Assembly (NCBI RefSeq): GCF_000264905.1
Contig: NW_006763143.1
Location: forward strand, 62,001 to 126,000
DNA from: Stereum hirsutum FP-91666 SS1
Taxonomy: Eukaryota > Basidiomycota > Agaricomycetes > Russulales > Stereaceae
DNA: 64,000 nt
Direction of reading: 5' to 3'
Positions within the stretch are counted from its first letter, which is position 1, and every line of letters begins with the position of its first letter. Below are positions 35,041 through 46,161 of this stretch, piece by piece. A model generated the notes under the pieces. The model had not been told where the DNA came from and ran no database searches. It saw nothing but the letters and a program-made list of their open reading frames with translations. A program made the position numbers and the translations under genes.

Positions 35041-36903
35041 ATGACGACCGCTGCCCTTCTGCACCCGTCCGACCTTTCTCCTCTCCTCGAACTCCTCGAC
35101 AGCCCTTCCACACCACCGATAGACGTCGAAGCAGCCCGCTACCTCTCCCATTTAACTACCCTCCCTTTGTCCACCCTCCTCTCCGAACCTCCCTCACTCT
35201 CCTCGACCTCCTCCCAACTCACAAACGCCCTAACAACCCTCTGCACCTCATCCTACCCCACCTTCCTCGCCCTGCACTCCTCCACCACCTCCCTCTCCAC
35301 CTCCCTCTCCGCATTCTCCAACTCCCTCTCCTCCCTCCTCTCTACCCTTCCCTTGCTCGAATCCTCCTCCACCTCTTTCTCTGCCGAAAGTAAAACAGTC
35401 CAAGCAGAACGTAAAGCCTTCACACTCGTCCTGTCCCAATCACCAACCCTCCACTCCATCCTCGACATCCCCCTTCTCACCGATCTCTGCATCCACAACA
35501 ACCTCTACAACGAAGCTCTCGACCTACACGCGCACGCATCCGCCCTCGCGCTCAAATATCCGGAGGTCGAGGTCGTTAGGGACGTAAAAGCCGAAGTGGA
35601 CGGAGCGATTAGAGGCTTGGTGTGCAATCTGTTGGGGATGCTAAGCGAGCCGGGCGTGAAGCTCCCGGCGCTGTGGAAAGCTGTGGGGATATTGAAGCGG
35701 ATGGACGTTTTGGGGGAGGAGGAGTTGGCTGTGGCGTTTTTGAGCGGGCGGGGGGCGTGTGTGGAGGGTGCGTTGAACGGCGTTCGTTCGGGCCTGGAGG
35801 GTGAGGAGGGGAAGGAAAAATGGGTGCGGTATATGAAGAAATATGTGGATGTGTGGAGGGAGGGTCTACATGATCTCATCACACAGTTCTCGACTATCTT
35901 CCTCTCTTCCCCTTCCACCTCCCCCTCCACACCCTCTCAATTCATCCAATCCCTCCTCCCCACATTCACATCCCACACCCTCAAAACGCACCTCCTCCCC
36001 ACCCTCCATCTCTCCCTCCCCCATATCGCACACGACCCTTCCTCACTCACAGCACTCCTTAGCCAACTCAACTACTGCGCGGCTTCGTTTGCGCGGGTCG
36101 GCCTCGACTTCAGAAACCTGTTGGGCCCGATATTCGAGGATGCCGTGCGGGGCAACGTCGAGGCTGCGCTTAGGAGCGCGACGGAAAATTTCGTTGGGGT
36201 CGTCGAAAGTCACTCGCATAAATGGACGCAGGGAAGAAAACCAAAACCAAGCGACTGGTTACTCGCCCTCTCTCCTCTCGGCGTCCCTGTCCTTCCCCCA
36301 TCCCCATCCCCACCTCCAAACCACGCCCAACCGAACGCAGCGCCTCACATCCCCCCACAAATCCTCGCCTCCTTTCCCCCGCTTGCGGTCTTCGTGAACA
36401 GTATCCTGACGACCTTCAACGCATTGCGATTATTAGCGCCGATTGGACTAGGGCCGGAATTGATAGAAGAGCTGGATCGGAGGTTGGCGAGAGGAGGACG
36501 GGCGTTATTGCGATACGTTCAAATCGTCCAGGAAGAGCTTCTGTTTCGGCGGAGTAGCGTTGAGAATGATGGAGATGGAGCCCCGCAAACGCATGAGGAA
36601 ATGGAACCGGGGAACGACAGAGACAGAGAACGCTCAGTCCTGAGAAGAGTCGGCGAAGTCTGGCCCGGTGTCGTCGTTCCGTTCTTGAGGTGGGGATTGA
36701 GCGAGGGCGTATTTGGGGCTCCTACAATGATCGTGGCAGGACTCGGACATCAGAGTGGGGAGAGTGCGGAGCGTGGGATGCGAGAAGGATGGGCTCGGAT
36801 GGGAGAGGGGTTGGAGGGGGTTATGCAGGAGTGGAGGGATTGGTTGGCGTCGCAGGGCGGGGAGGCTGGGAATGCAGAGGAGGGCAGTGTGGATGAGGGA
36901 TGA
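35041..36903 (+). CDS. COG8: conserved oligomeric Golgi complex subunit 8
   Basis: One uninterrupted exon encodes 620 residues, unusual in this intron-rich window. The N-terminal 130 residues are helical and Ser/Leu-rich and match the COG8 start (LTTLPLSTLL, then SYPTFLALHSSTTSL). The middle holds LTDLCIHNNLYNEALDLHAHA and KYPEVEVVRDVKAEVD, then a long helical region ending VVVPFLRWGLS. Subunit 8 belongs to lobe B of the COG tether, which returns Golgi glycosylation enzymes by retrograde vesicles. A Pro-rich insert near residue 420 and an acidic tail are lineage extras. A broken partial copy lies at 43573-45046. Confidence 0.92.
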   Translation: MTTAALLHPSDLSPLLELLDSPSTPPIDVEAARYLSHLTTLPLSTLLSEPPSLSSTSSQLTNALTTLCTSSYPTFLALHSSTTSLSTSLSAFSNSLSSLLSTLPLLESSSTSFSAESKTVQAERKAFTLVLSQSPTLHSILDIPLLTDLCIHNNLYNEALDLHAHASALALKYPEVEVVRDVKAEVDGAIRGLVCNLLGMLSEPGVKLPALWKAVGILKRMDVLGEEELAVAFLSGRGACVEGALNGVRSGLEGEEGKEKWVRYMKKYVDVWREGLHDLITQFSTIFLSSPSTSPSTPSQFIQSLLPTFTSHTLKTHLLPTLHLSLPHIAHDPSSLTALLSQLNYCAASFARVGLDFRNLLGPIFEDAVRGNVEAALRSATENFVGVVESHSHKWTQGRKPKPSDWLLALSPLGVPVLPPSPSPPPNHAQPNAAPHIPPQILASFPPLAVFVNSILTTFNALRLLAPIGLGPELIEELDRRLARGGRALLRYVQIVQEELLFRRSSVENDGDGAPQTHEEMEPGNDRDRERSVLRRVGEVWPGVVVPFLRWGLSEGVFGAPTMIVAGLGHQSGESAERGMREGWARMGEGLEGVMQEWRDWLASQGGEAGNAEEGSVDEG

Positions 36904-37000
36904 GCGTGACCGTGTCACTTGGAGTCGTCCTAAAACCCGGGGATAGGGTGGACATCTGGATTGTATAGTATACAGTACGTCGTCGGACTCATTAATTCAC

Positions 37001-38133
37001 TACAACCGTTTCCGAAAATGATGACTTTTTCGATTTCGACGCGCCGCTCAATTCCGAAAATCAAAAAATGGTCAGAAAACAGTGAAATCGGTAGCACACT
37101 TACAGTATATCGTAGCGCCCCGAGTGCATATTGAAAAGTGATGTCCGGGTCAGCGAGAAGCGTCTCAGAAAAAGAACGGAGTGAATATCGCTCGCCGTTA
37201 CGAGTGAGCGAGGACTGCATGGATATGGCTTGCACACGATGCCGAACGTGAATTTTGCGTGAGTGAGACTAGGAATGGATCAAGAGAGCCCATTCAGATC
37301 AAAGCCAGTGTATCAAAGGCTATTTTGATGTACTTTTAGACCGGGAGAGGACGTCGTTGTCGTTCGCGACTGGGGACAATGGGCTGACGTGGCGCCACTT
37401 GAATTGGTGGCCCACACTCACGTCCAGTGGATTGACTGTACCATGGACAATTCGAGTTCTTGTTGCTTGTACATTATTTATATAACCTCCATACATGATG
37501 GCTGCGTCTATCTGATCTGTGAACCACATTGAAGTTGGTTGAACTCAACAATGGCAGCGAGTCATTGACAGCTTAGTCTTGTGAGGCAGACTTGAAGTCT
37601 CTACTGCACAATTTGAGCCATTCATATATTCACAGTGAAAGTCATATACATGTATGATAAGTACTGTAGCCAGACGGGACCGAGGTAGAGCGATTAGAGT
37701 CAATGCGTCAATGGTTGTGGGCCACACCGATTCCAGTGGCGCCACGTCAGCCCATTGTCCCCAGTCGCGAACGACAACGACGTCCTCTCCCGGTCTAAAA
37801 GTACATCAAAATAGCCTTTGATACACTGGCTTTGATCTGAATGGGCTCTCTTGATCCATTCCTAGTCCCACTCACGCAAAATTCACGTTCGGCATCGTGT
37901 GCAAGCCATATCCATGCAGTCCTCGCTCACTCGTAACGGCGAGCGATATTCACTCCGTTCTTTTTCTGAGACGCTTCTCGCTGACCCGGACATCACTTTT
38001 CAATATGCACTCGGGGCGCTACGATATACTGTAAGTGTGCTACCGATTTCACTGTTTTCTGACCATTTTTTGATTTTCGGAATTGAGCGGCGCGTCGAAA
38101 TCGAAAAAGTCATCATTTTCGGAAACGGTTGTA
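37001..38133. mobile_element. foldback element with arms of about 0.4 kb
   Basis: The left arm (37001 to about 37415) reappears inverted at about 37718-38133, almost base for base, around a 300-bp centre. The ends read TA-CAACCGTTTCCGAAAATG, and TA at both ends is a likely target duplication. The arms carry the same 78-residue open frame in opposite orientation (SLTRNGERYSLRSFSETL). No transposase is present, and the centre has no recognisable gene. The arms' near identity suggests recent origin or ongoing conversion. Confidence 0.85.
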
Positions 38134-41100
38134 CTTACTTACACTTCTTCGAACGCGAATGTTGAGTCTTCCTACAAGATTGTTTCATTTACATACACGG
38201 ACCTCACAAGCATGTAAGTATCTTACACTGCGCTTGCAATACTGTCCGTCCTGTGCCGCACTATCGCTGTTTTACAAGAAGCACGAGAAAATATACAGGG
38301 TATGTAACTTGTGGTCTCGTACCGTTAGCTTTGTTGACCGCCACAATTTAAAATGCCCTGACCTCTCTGGCCTTCATCTCTTGCGCGCTCCAACTTCAAC
38401 GTAGCACACCAACTCGCTCTCAAGAATGCCCTAGCGATCTGATTCGATGCACACTTATCCGCGAGGCGATACTCGCACTCTTCTCCGGACCCAATGCCGA
38501 GAGGTTGAAGACTCTCGTAATAGTTTTTGTTGATTTGAAGCAGGTGAAGGAGGTAGGAAAGGTGTTTCTCAAATAGGGCGGGCGTTTGCGAACAGGGAGG
38601 AGTGATCGGATTTGTCGATTATTTAATAATGCAGGACCGTGAGTCTTCGTTCCGTCCTGGATTGTGGTTGTACCGGTCCCACTGAACGATGATGATATCT
38701 GTGATTCAGGCTGGTGAGATCGTTGGATCAGAACAAGCATACGAATGCCCGTTTCCTTCAAGACCAAGGGGATCTCCCCACCTTTTCAAGGTATAACAAT
38801 GCGCCCGTCCACTAATTTTTCGACGATGTTATAAAGTTACCTCCGAGTCGCCTCTATGCTCTTCGATCTCGAACTTCTCCCCTGCTGAAGAGGACTGCAG
38901 CTGCCCGTCCTGGTCCCCATGTCGTCAAAGTAAGTGCATATCTGTGTCATTCGCTCCTGTCCTGGCCTCGTTGAGCTGACCTGGCTCATACTCTTATTCG
39001 AGGTTGTTCACCTCGACCATCTACTTTTTCTTCCCTAGAGTCGTCAGGTTCGACTTGCTCGACTCTTTCACCCAAGAAATTGGAGGAGCGATCGGCTCCA
39101 ATCTGTCGCAGGCTGAGTACGGTAAATGCCCTTCCTCCACCCTCCCGCGCTGCTCGTACTCGCTCTTCTCTGTGTTTACCCTCTTGTCAACGTGATTTAC
39201 GATTTTACAGTCGTTGCATTCGTCTTCGATTGGGTCTCTGATCAATATGGAATTCACGCAGGAGCTCCAGAGCGAGGGTGGCCCATGCGATTTCGATCTT
39301 TTACCAGCCTGGGCGTGTTAAGACGCGCACCCGTACGTTCAATTTTACCCCATAATTCATCGATTCTTCTCGTGCCTGTACCTGCAGCTATTATGAGGCC
39401 ATAATCTCGTAGGCGGTAGCACCGTTTCATTGACCGATGTTACTGCCAGATGTCTTTGGGTTCTGATCCCGGCCGGGATTCTAGGATACCACCGTATGAA
39501 AACCCACAGTATGGCGTATGCATCGGCGATATACAGTACCCACTCTTTACCCTCTTAGATCCTTGCGTTATTCTTGGGCGGGGCTCGCTAACTCGTGTAC
39601 ACTAGCCCTCAAAATCACGCAACATCTACATCCACAGTACCTCCTAATTCACTGAACAAATGACGATCCTCACATCGCAAGACACATTAATCGACGTGGT
39701 CGGTCAAAAATAAGCACTCCTCCGCAGGTGCACCCATGCCACTCCAAGTGCGTTTACTTCTCTATGCGCCGATATCTGCTCTACATGCTGGAATGAGCAG
39801 AATGTAGACGGTGCGTGTATCTAAATCAGATCGTCAGCCTGTTTTCTGGTGAGTAGACGAGGAATGTCCGATACCAGCAGTAAAGAGCCGTTCCGATCGG
39901 CGTTGTGCCTCCGTTCTCGATATGCCTCGAAGTAATCCTATCTTGCCCTCGTACGAGATGATCAATACACACAGGTCGAGGACACGTTCATGTCATCCGA
40001 AGGGGGAAGTGTCCATTAGGACAGAAATTTACCGCACACTGGCAATCGTACTACCAACGGCGAACCGAAAGTTTACGCGAGCGTCACCATTCTACATGGT
40101 GCTGAAACGGTTTATGGAGAAACTACGATTGCAAAGCGGCGGAAAATGCGGAAAGAGGGACGAGCCTCACATTTTTCTCGTGCCTCGCAGTTCTGGCACG
40201 CGCCACTTCCGGGGCAGTAGTAGCCTTGGCTTCGTTTAGAGTTGGGGTTCAAGGATTGTCCGAACACTCTTTCCGCCGGCTATGTTTGACAGTTCGGCGC
40301 ACAGGGATGATCTTGACGAATAAACACGTCGGCTTATGCAGAAGATGGGGACAGTATGAAGAAACTATATCAAGCCTTTGTCATAGTATCCTCAGAATTA
40401 TCTCCGTCGATGACAGACTCGGACGCGTACGGTTGACGACACTGATTCGACCTGTCGAGCAGTCTAGTTATGCCCACCGGCGAGCGGGCACCTGTCAGAT
40501 GTCTGTCAGAGCAAGCTTCAATCGTCCCTGCTCGTCTCTGCTCGTCTGCATTCTAGTTCACGGCTGGTGGGAGGAGCACCTTTAGCCCAGTTTTGCTTCG
40601 TTTATGCGCCCGTTTGCGTTGGGTCTCCACATTTATGCCCGATTTAATTCCTCAAACTGGGTTTTCTATGTCTTGTCAGAAAGATCTCGCCGCGAAATCT
40701 CAGAGGTCCTGAGCAGCTATAATTAATTAAATCCGACACAATCTGGACTGCACAGCTCCGAGTCTCCTCTGCTATCTCCTTTTTGAGCGGTTATTCCTCG
40801 TTCTACTCACATTTGTTCCCAGGCAATAGGGTAACGCGACCCAATATCTCCAATATTGGGAGGACTTCGACAGAATCTGTCATTTTAGCGCTAAATGTCG
40901 ACTTAGCTCTCGCGAAAATGGTGCTTGGGGGAGAGTTGTCGGGGTAGGCTGATCGTGAGAGCTCGAAAGGTGACCTGATCAGTGTCGTCGACCGTACTCA
41001 TTCCCGCTGTCAGTGGTACCATCATTCAGCGTTGAAACGTTGACTGATGCTAAAGCACCGTTCACGGCGGCTTTTTGATCCCAGAAAAGTGTTGTTAATT

Positions 41101-41690
41101 TGAGGTACGGTACACCTGTCAGCACGAAACGACGAAGGATAGAGGACAGAGTCGCAAGTTTCGGAGTGCTTGAAGCGGTCAGCGATGGGAAACGCAAAGG
41201 CGACTCGGCCGCTGTAGGTCCTGCTACTCGCAACTTCGTGCTCCGTGAGGCTCCGTGCTCACTCGCATAGCAGTTCAATCTGCCATTTTGAGGCGACAGG
41301 TGTGTACCTTTCCTCCAATTAAAAATGCTTTTCTGCGTTGAAAAAAACACCGTGAACGGTGCTAATGACTAGGGAATATCTGCGTCGCGAGGCCGTCAGT
41401 AGAAGTATATATTCAAATAAAGTCGCGTTCCAAGGCACTAGTCTTGTTCCAGTTGGAGCAGCTTTTTAAGCTCGAAGAGTGTCTCTACAAAAGTTTCCGG
41501 AGCAATTCAATTGAGTTGACGGAACCCATTCCAGCTGTCTAGATGGTACATACCATAATGTGGTTTGAGGGTACCTTTCATTCGGCGTGAGGATGTCCGT
41601 GTGGGGTCATGCGGTGTTAACCGCCCCGCTCAAAGTTCCGACTAACATAGTAGTTCAAAGGCAGCTACACGTAGAGGAGAGCCTCTGGGC
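38134..41690. other. gene-free 3.5 kb
   Basis: Only short frames without motifs. A 14-base inverted repeat (AGCACCGTTCACGG near 41053 and its complement near 41350) encloses about 310 bp and may be another small element. Confidence 0.4.
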
Positions 41691-41781
41691 TTTAAATATG
41701 ACTTCTCTCCTTCCATCTATTGCCATTCCTTCTTCCCACAACAATTATCTCTCCTCAAAGACAAAGCGAAATCAGCTCATC

Positions 41782-42957
41782 ATGTCCCAGTCCCATTCGG
41801 CTTATATTGAGAATGTACCGTTCGGAGAAGTGCCCTACGACATTGAAGTCAGGCTTTTATTCAGGAAACATACGCTGAAGGAAGCGGAACGGGTAAGCAT
41901 TGTGTACTTTATCCCACCGGATAACCTCTCATCATCTCATTTGTTGCAGGTACCCATTGTCACCCTCAGTGTCCCCGAAATCTACCCTATTCCGGAAGTT
42001 GTCGATGCTCCCAAGATTACTAATGTCAGCGTCCCTGCTTCACTGCTAGTATTAACGACTATCCCTCACCTTATTCACGGCAGGTCACTGCTGCCCATCA
42101 CGAGCAGCGCTCCAACGAGATCATGGGTCACCATAATACCACCGTCGATCCTCCCTCTGTCAGTCCGCTGCTTCACTGCTACGGACAACCATCCCTGACT
42201 TCATTCGTTGCAGGTACCCATTGTCGCCCTCAGTGTCCCCGAAATCTCTCCTATTCCGGAAGTTGTTGATGCTCTCAAGATCACTAATGTCAGTGTCCCT
42301 GCTTCACCGCTAGTATTACTATAACGACTATTCCTCACCTTATTCACTGCAGGTCATTGCTCCCCATCACGAGCAAAGCTCCAACGATATCATGGATTAC
42401 TACAGTTCCATCATCGATCCTCCCACTGTCAGTCCGCTGCTTCACTGCTACGGACAACCATCCCTGACTTCATTCGTTGCAGGAAATCGATGCCAGTCAC
42501 TTCCATAATCCGTCTAATGTCAGTGTTGGCCAGCTCGAAACCAGATGTGTAAGCCTCCGTCTTCATTGCTGTGAATAATCATTTCTCACCTCACCATTAC
42601 AGTCCAGCTGCTCCGGTCATTCTTCTGCTACGGACGTTTACAGTGCGACCGAAACTGTCGTGACCGGTAGCAATGCAATCTCCTACACCATGGATCAAAG
42701 CCAGAAGGTTAATTTTATTGGTTTTCATCTCTATTGTCGTAAGTAACCATTTCTCACTTCGTCGGTTACAGACTGCCAGAGGGACCGAAAAGGTCATTCG
42801 TCCGGGCGTTGTGGATCTGGATACGGTGCGGAGGAATCATGGTGGCGATGTGGTATTCGTCTTTAATCCTTCTCGGGCCCCCATCGTAGTCTGCGTTGTT
42901 GATGATGAGGGCACACACTTACTAGCCAAGGACAAGAGCGCTGTTCCCGTGGTGTGA
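41782..42957 (+). CDS. unrecognised protein built from tandemly duplicated 25-residue exons
   Basis: Eight exons, 41782-41892, 41950-42024, 42084-42158, 42214-42288, 42353-42427, 42483-42548, 42603-42707 and 42772-42957, give 255 residues. All seven introns are phase 0. Exons 2 to 5 are each 75 nt. Exons 2 and 4 are copies (VPIVTLSVPEI and VPIVALSVPEI), and so are exons 3 and 5 (AAHHEQRSNEIM and APHHEQSSNDIM). The flanking introns are copied too, so a two-exon unit of about 265 bp was duplicated in tandem. The last exon reads like a small folded C-terminal domain (GGDVVFVFNPSRAPIVVCVV). There is no signal peptide or membrane helix and I recognise no family. An in-frame ATG at 41698 follows a TTTAAAT box and is less likely as the start. 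Confidence 0.8.
41950..42482. repeat. tandem duplication of a two-exon unit
   Basis: Copies at 41950-42213 and 42214-42482 each hold two 75-nt exons and two introns of similar length. The first exon pair differs at about 6 of 75 bases. The intron after exon 3 and the intron after exon 5 appear identical. All four introns begin GTCAG instead of GTAAG. Confidence 0.9.
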
Positions 42958-43319
42958 GGAAACTGGAGGTGCTTGTGCAGTGGCAGAAACGAAGGGCGAC
43001 TGTTTTGAACTTATAAATATATGCATATGGTACAGTAGGAATAGATTGCGAGTCTGAATTGTGATAGAAAAGTAAAGAACAACAAAATCGACTCAGCCAC
43101 TGGATATGACAGACAGTTAAGAGAGAGAACATCAACTGGTCAAGTTACGAATATTCACCGACGAGTGACCATTTTAGGGGGGGAGCGAGTGACCAACGAC
43201 TGTAATAGCACGCGGCGAAGTGAAAAACATAGCCCATATCCCAGCGCCACAGTCAAGATGAGTTGAAGCTATACAGGAAACATTGGACATGACCTAGCAT
43301 AGTGAATCTCAAGAAGGTT
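42958..43319. other. intergenic spacer
   Basis: 3' DNA of the exon-duplicated gene, ending where homology to the 33-kb repeat starts. No motif seen. Confidence 0.4.
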
Positions 43320-43572
43320 TCGCGCAAGGGCAACGATTACTTAGGGACTCTGCCTACGCCACATGCAGCTGTGGCCCACCTCACGAACGACAAAGTCAAA
43401 AACCATTCGTATCAAAGCTCCTACATTCTTCGTACAAAATTCATATTTCACCTCATCCATACGCATCTCCCATAGCATTCCCGCAGCCGGCAGTGATTCT
43501 AGGCTAAACAGCCGCGATAACCACGATCTCGACCAACGCGTCCCTCGGGAGCCTCGCGACCTCAACGGCGGA
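43320..43572. pseudogene. copy of the 33-kb repeat plus the 3' end of RidA
   Basis: 43320-43460 resembles 33360-33450 (TACGCCA, GCTGTGGCCCAC, GACAAAGTCAAAAA). 43505-43572 matches the last codons of the RidA gene on the minus strand (blocks CTCGACCAA and CGTCCCTCGGGAGCCT). It then joins COG8-derived sequence directly at about 43573. The RidA start and COG8 start are missing, so this is the left part of a chimeric, partly deleted duplicate. Confidence 0.8.
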
Positions 43573-45046
43573 GCCCTCACCGATCTCTGCATCCACACCG
43601 GGCTCTACGCCGAGGCTTTCGACCTACACGCGTCCACGTCCGCCCTCGCGCTCAAATATCCGGAGGTCGAGGTCGTAAGGGACGTAAAGTCTAAGGCTGA
43701 AGTGGATTGCGCGATTAAGGGGTTGGTGTGCAGTTTGGTTGGGGTGTTGGGAGAAAGGGGCGTGAAGCATCTGGGACTGTGGAAGGCTGTGGGCATATTG
43801 AGGCGGATGGGCATTTTTGGACATGGGTGAGAAGGAGAGGGTGGAGAGAAAGAGTTGGCGGTGCCGTTTTTGAGTGGGAGGGGCCGGGGGGGGGGGGGGG
43901 GGTTTGGAGGATGCGTTGGATGACGTTCGGGCTAGACTAGATATGGAGGGTGAGGGTGAGGATGGGAAGGAAGGCTGGGTGCGGTATTTGAAGAAATATG
44001 TCGATGCGTGGCGGGAGGGCCTACATGATATCATCACACAACTCTCGACTATAATATCTTCCTCACTCCTTCCCCTTCCACCTCCTTTCCGCCTTCCACC
44101 GCCTCGTCGTTTATTCTCACCCTCCTCCCCCAATTCACGCCCCACATCCTGCAAGCTTACCTCCTCCCCACCCTCCATCTCTCCCTCCCGCACATCGCAC
44201 ACGATGCTTCAGCACTCACGAGCATGTTGGAGTTCGGAGTTCGAACGTACAACGCGTTTTCGGTAATTCCCGGCAAGTCTTTTGTGCGGACGCAACTTTC
44301 CCTCATTCACTCGTCTATCGGTGTCTGAGGATAAGCAACATCTATCTACTTTACTGTCTACTGTACTTATTCTTCCTGTAGTGTGTTCTACCCTACAGGT
44401 TCTAACAGAACATCCTGAGCCAGCTGACGTATTGCGCAACGTCCTTCGCCCGCTTCGGGCTTGATTTTCAGGGTGTGCTGGGCCTGATATTCGAGGATTT
44501 TGTGGGGGGGAACGTCGAGTCTGCGCTGAAGAGCGCGACGGATACGTTTGTGCGGGTCGTGGAGAGGGAGACTCGGCTGTGGAGGACGAACGATGTGAAT
44601 GCGAATGAGAAGGAGAAGGGGAGGAGGTTGCCGAGCGAATGGTTAATCTCAACAAGTCCCCTAGGGTTCGTACAACTCCCGCCTTCCGCCTCGCCCAACA
44701 TCCTAGAGGGAACACCGGCACACATCCACCCGCGCTCACGGTCTTCGTGAACGCGATGTTGACGACGTTTAATTCGTTGCGATTATTGGCGCCGGTTGTG
44801 TTAGGGCCGGGATGGAGGATGATGAATTGGCGAGGAGTGGGTGGAGATCCGAGTGAAGAAACGGAAGCAGAGACGGAGACGGAGAAGGAAAGGGAGGAAA
44901 ACGACAGGGAGGGATTGATGCTTAGAAGGGTAGGCGAGGTTTCGGTACACGTCGTCGTTCCCTTTTTGAGGCGGATTCCTTTGGCTTCCGTCTTACCTTC
45001 GGACGCAATGGATAAGGAGAGTGCGGACGGGGATGGGCGTGGGTGA
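43573..45046 (+). pseudogene. degenerate COG8 fragment
   Basis: Matches COG8 from its LTDLCIH motif to VVVPFLRR, in the same order and orientation, but broken. A run of about 15 G near 43888-43902 breaks the frame. 44226-44413 is a 188-bp insertion absent from COG8. Several stops and shifts follow, and the N-terminal third is missing. The recognisable remnants include KYPEVEVVRDVKSKAEVDC, WREGLHDIITQLST and VFVNAMLTTFNSLRLLAP. No functional COG8 can be made from it. Confidence 0.9.
44226..44413. mobile_element. 188-bp insertion in the COG8 remnant
   Basis: Relative to COG8, sequence between AGCAT and CCTGAGCCAGCTGA is interrupted by 188 bases, with CAT on both sides as a possible 3-bp duplication. 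The ends are not clearly inverted. The type is unknown. Confidence 0.5.
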
Positions 45047-45069
45047 GCATATTGAACAGTAATCCTAAC

Positions 45070-45640
45070 ATAAATTATCTGTTTGCGCTGATAGGCTTCC
45101 TTCGTCAGTACCCTTGGCTTGGAATGATTTCGCAGCTCTCTTATGAGTGACTTTGTCCCCGACCGTGCTCTGGCAACAGATTGACGAGTCTTGTCAGAAT
45201 GTCTCGTTGGACGCCTGCGCAGGCAACTTCATCTTTGCCACAGGTTTCCATTCTACGGGGTTCAATTTTTATAATCTCCAGAATGTTCCTTCATGACGCC
45301 TTGTACGTTTTCCCTTTCTTCATAACTTAGTCTCATACATGCCTCGCCGTACGCGTCAGTGTGACGGTGCTTGTAATTCCGAGGCTTATGTCCTGTTTGC
45401 GCTGATAGGCTCTCTTCGTTCCTCTTATTAACTTGGAAATAGTATGTCTTCTGAGTGCATTCGTCTCCGACCGATTTCGCTGGAAACAAAGTGATGTGTC
45501 GTGTCAGCGCCTGCGCAGACCGGCAAATTTCCGTCAAAGGGTTTCCATTCTACGGGGCTCAATTTTTTTGAATCTTCATAATTTCCTTTGTAGCCCCTGG
45601 TACGTCTTTTCCTTCCCTTTCAGAGTCTCAGAATCTCCTC
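45070..45640. repeat. tandem direct repeat with a period of about 310 bp
   Basis: Two diverged copies start TGTTTGCGCTGATAGGCT at about 45079 and 45392. Both continue with CGCCTGCGCAG and GGTTTCCATTCTACGGGG, then TCAATTTTT. The spacing of conserved blocks is kept, so this is a duplicated unit and not a chance match. No coding frame is shared. Confidence 0.75.
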
Positions 45641-46161
45641 ACCCGCATCGTCGTATCACACTACAACTCTCTTGGGATCCTTTGCTTTCCTGCCTGAACA
45701 GAGCGTGAACGGCACCGTATGCTCCAGACTACGCGTCAGTGTACTCCATCTTTTACCCCTTATCCGTTGCATGATGCTGATGGTAGCGCCCTTGTCTCTT
45801 CCATCCTCCCTCCTACTTCTTTCGCCACCTTTGTTCCCATCGACACCTTCCGAGTATACGACATTTCCATTCCCGAATCGTCTGCCGCCGCATTCGTATA
45901 TCTACATCAAGCCGAGGGGCCTTCTGCGACTTGGCACCCGACATGCGAGGAACATGCCCAGAGGCATACTATTACGCCCTCCGTTGCTGGAGCTCGACAT
46001 GTGGGGATACTCGCTATTTACATAACCATATTCATCTTCGCCTGCCACCCACGCTCAGCGAGTCTGCGCTTTCCTCCCCTCACCCCGCGCCTCTCGTCCT
46101 TGCTACCTTGCGCCGTTCTGGTTGGCCTCGTTGATTTTTCATTTGTTTTGCTTGCCCATAC
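45641..46161. other. upstream region of the DUF6534-type gene
   Basis: An open stretch of about 148 codons from 45719 ends before the membrane-protein gene and has no recognisable motif. It may be non-coding. Confidence 0.35.

Noticed and set aside
35248..36918. Several minus-strand frames opposite COG8
   Set aside because: They are shadows caused by the biased codon use of the COG8 exon.
36930..38165. Two identical 78-residue proteins as a duplicated gene pair
   Set aside because: They are mirror copies in the arms of a foldback element and have no known domain.
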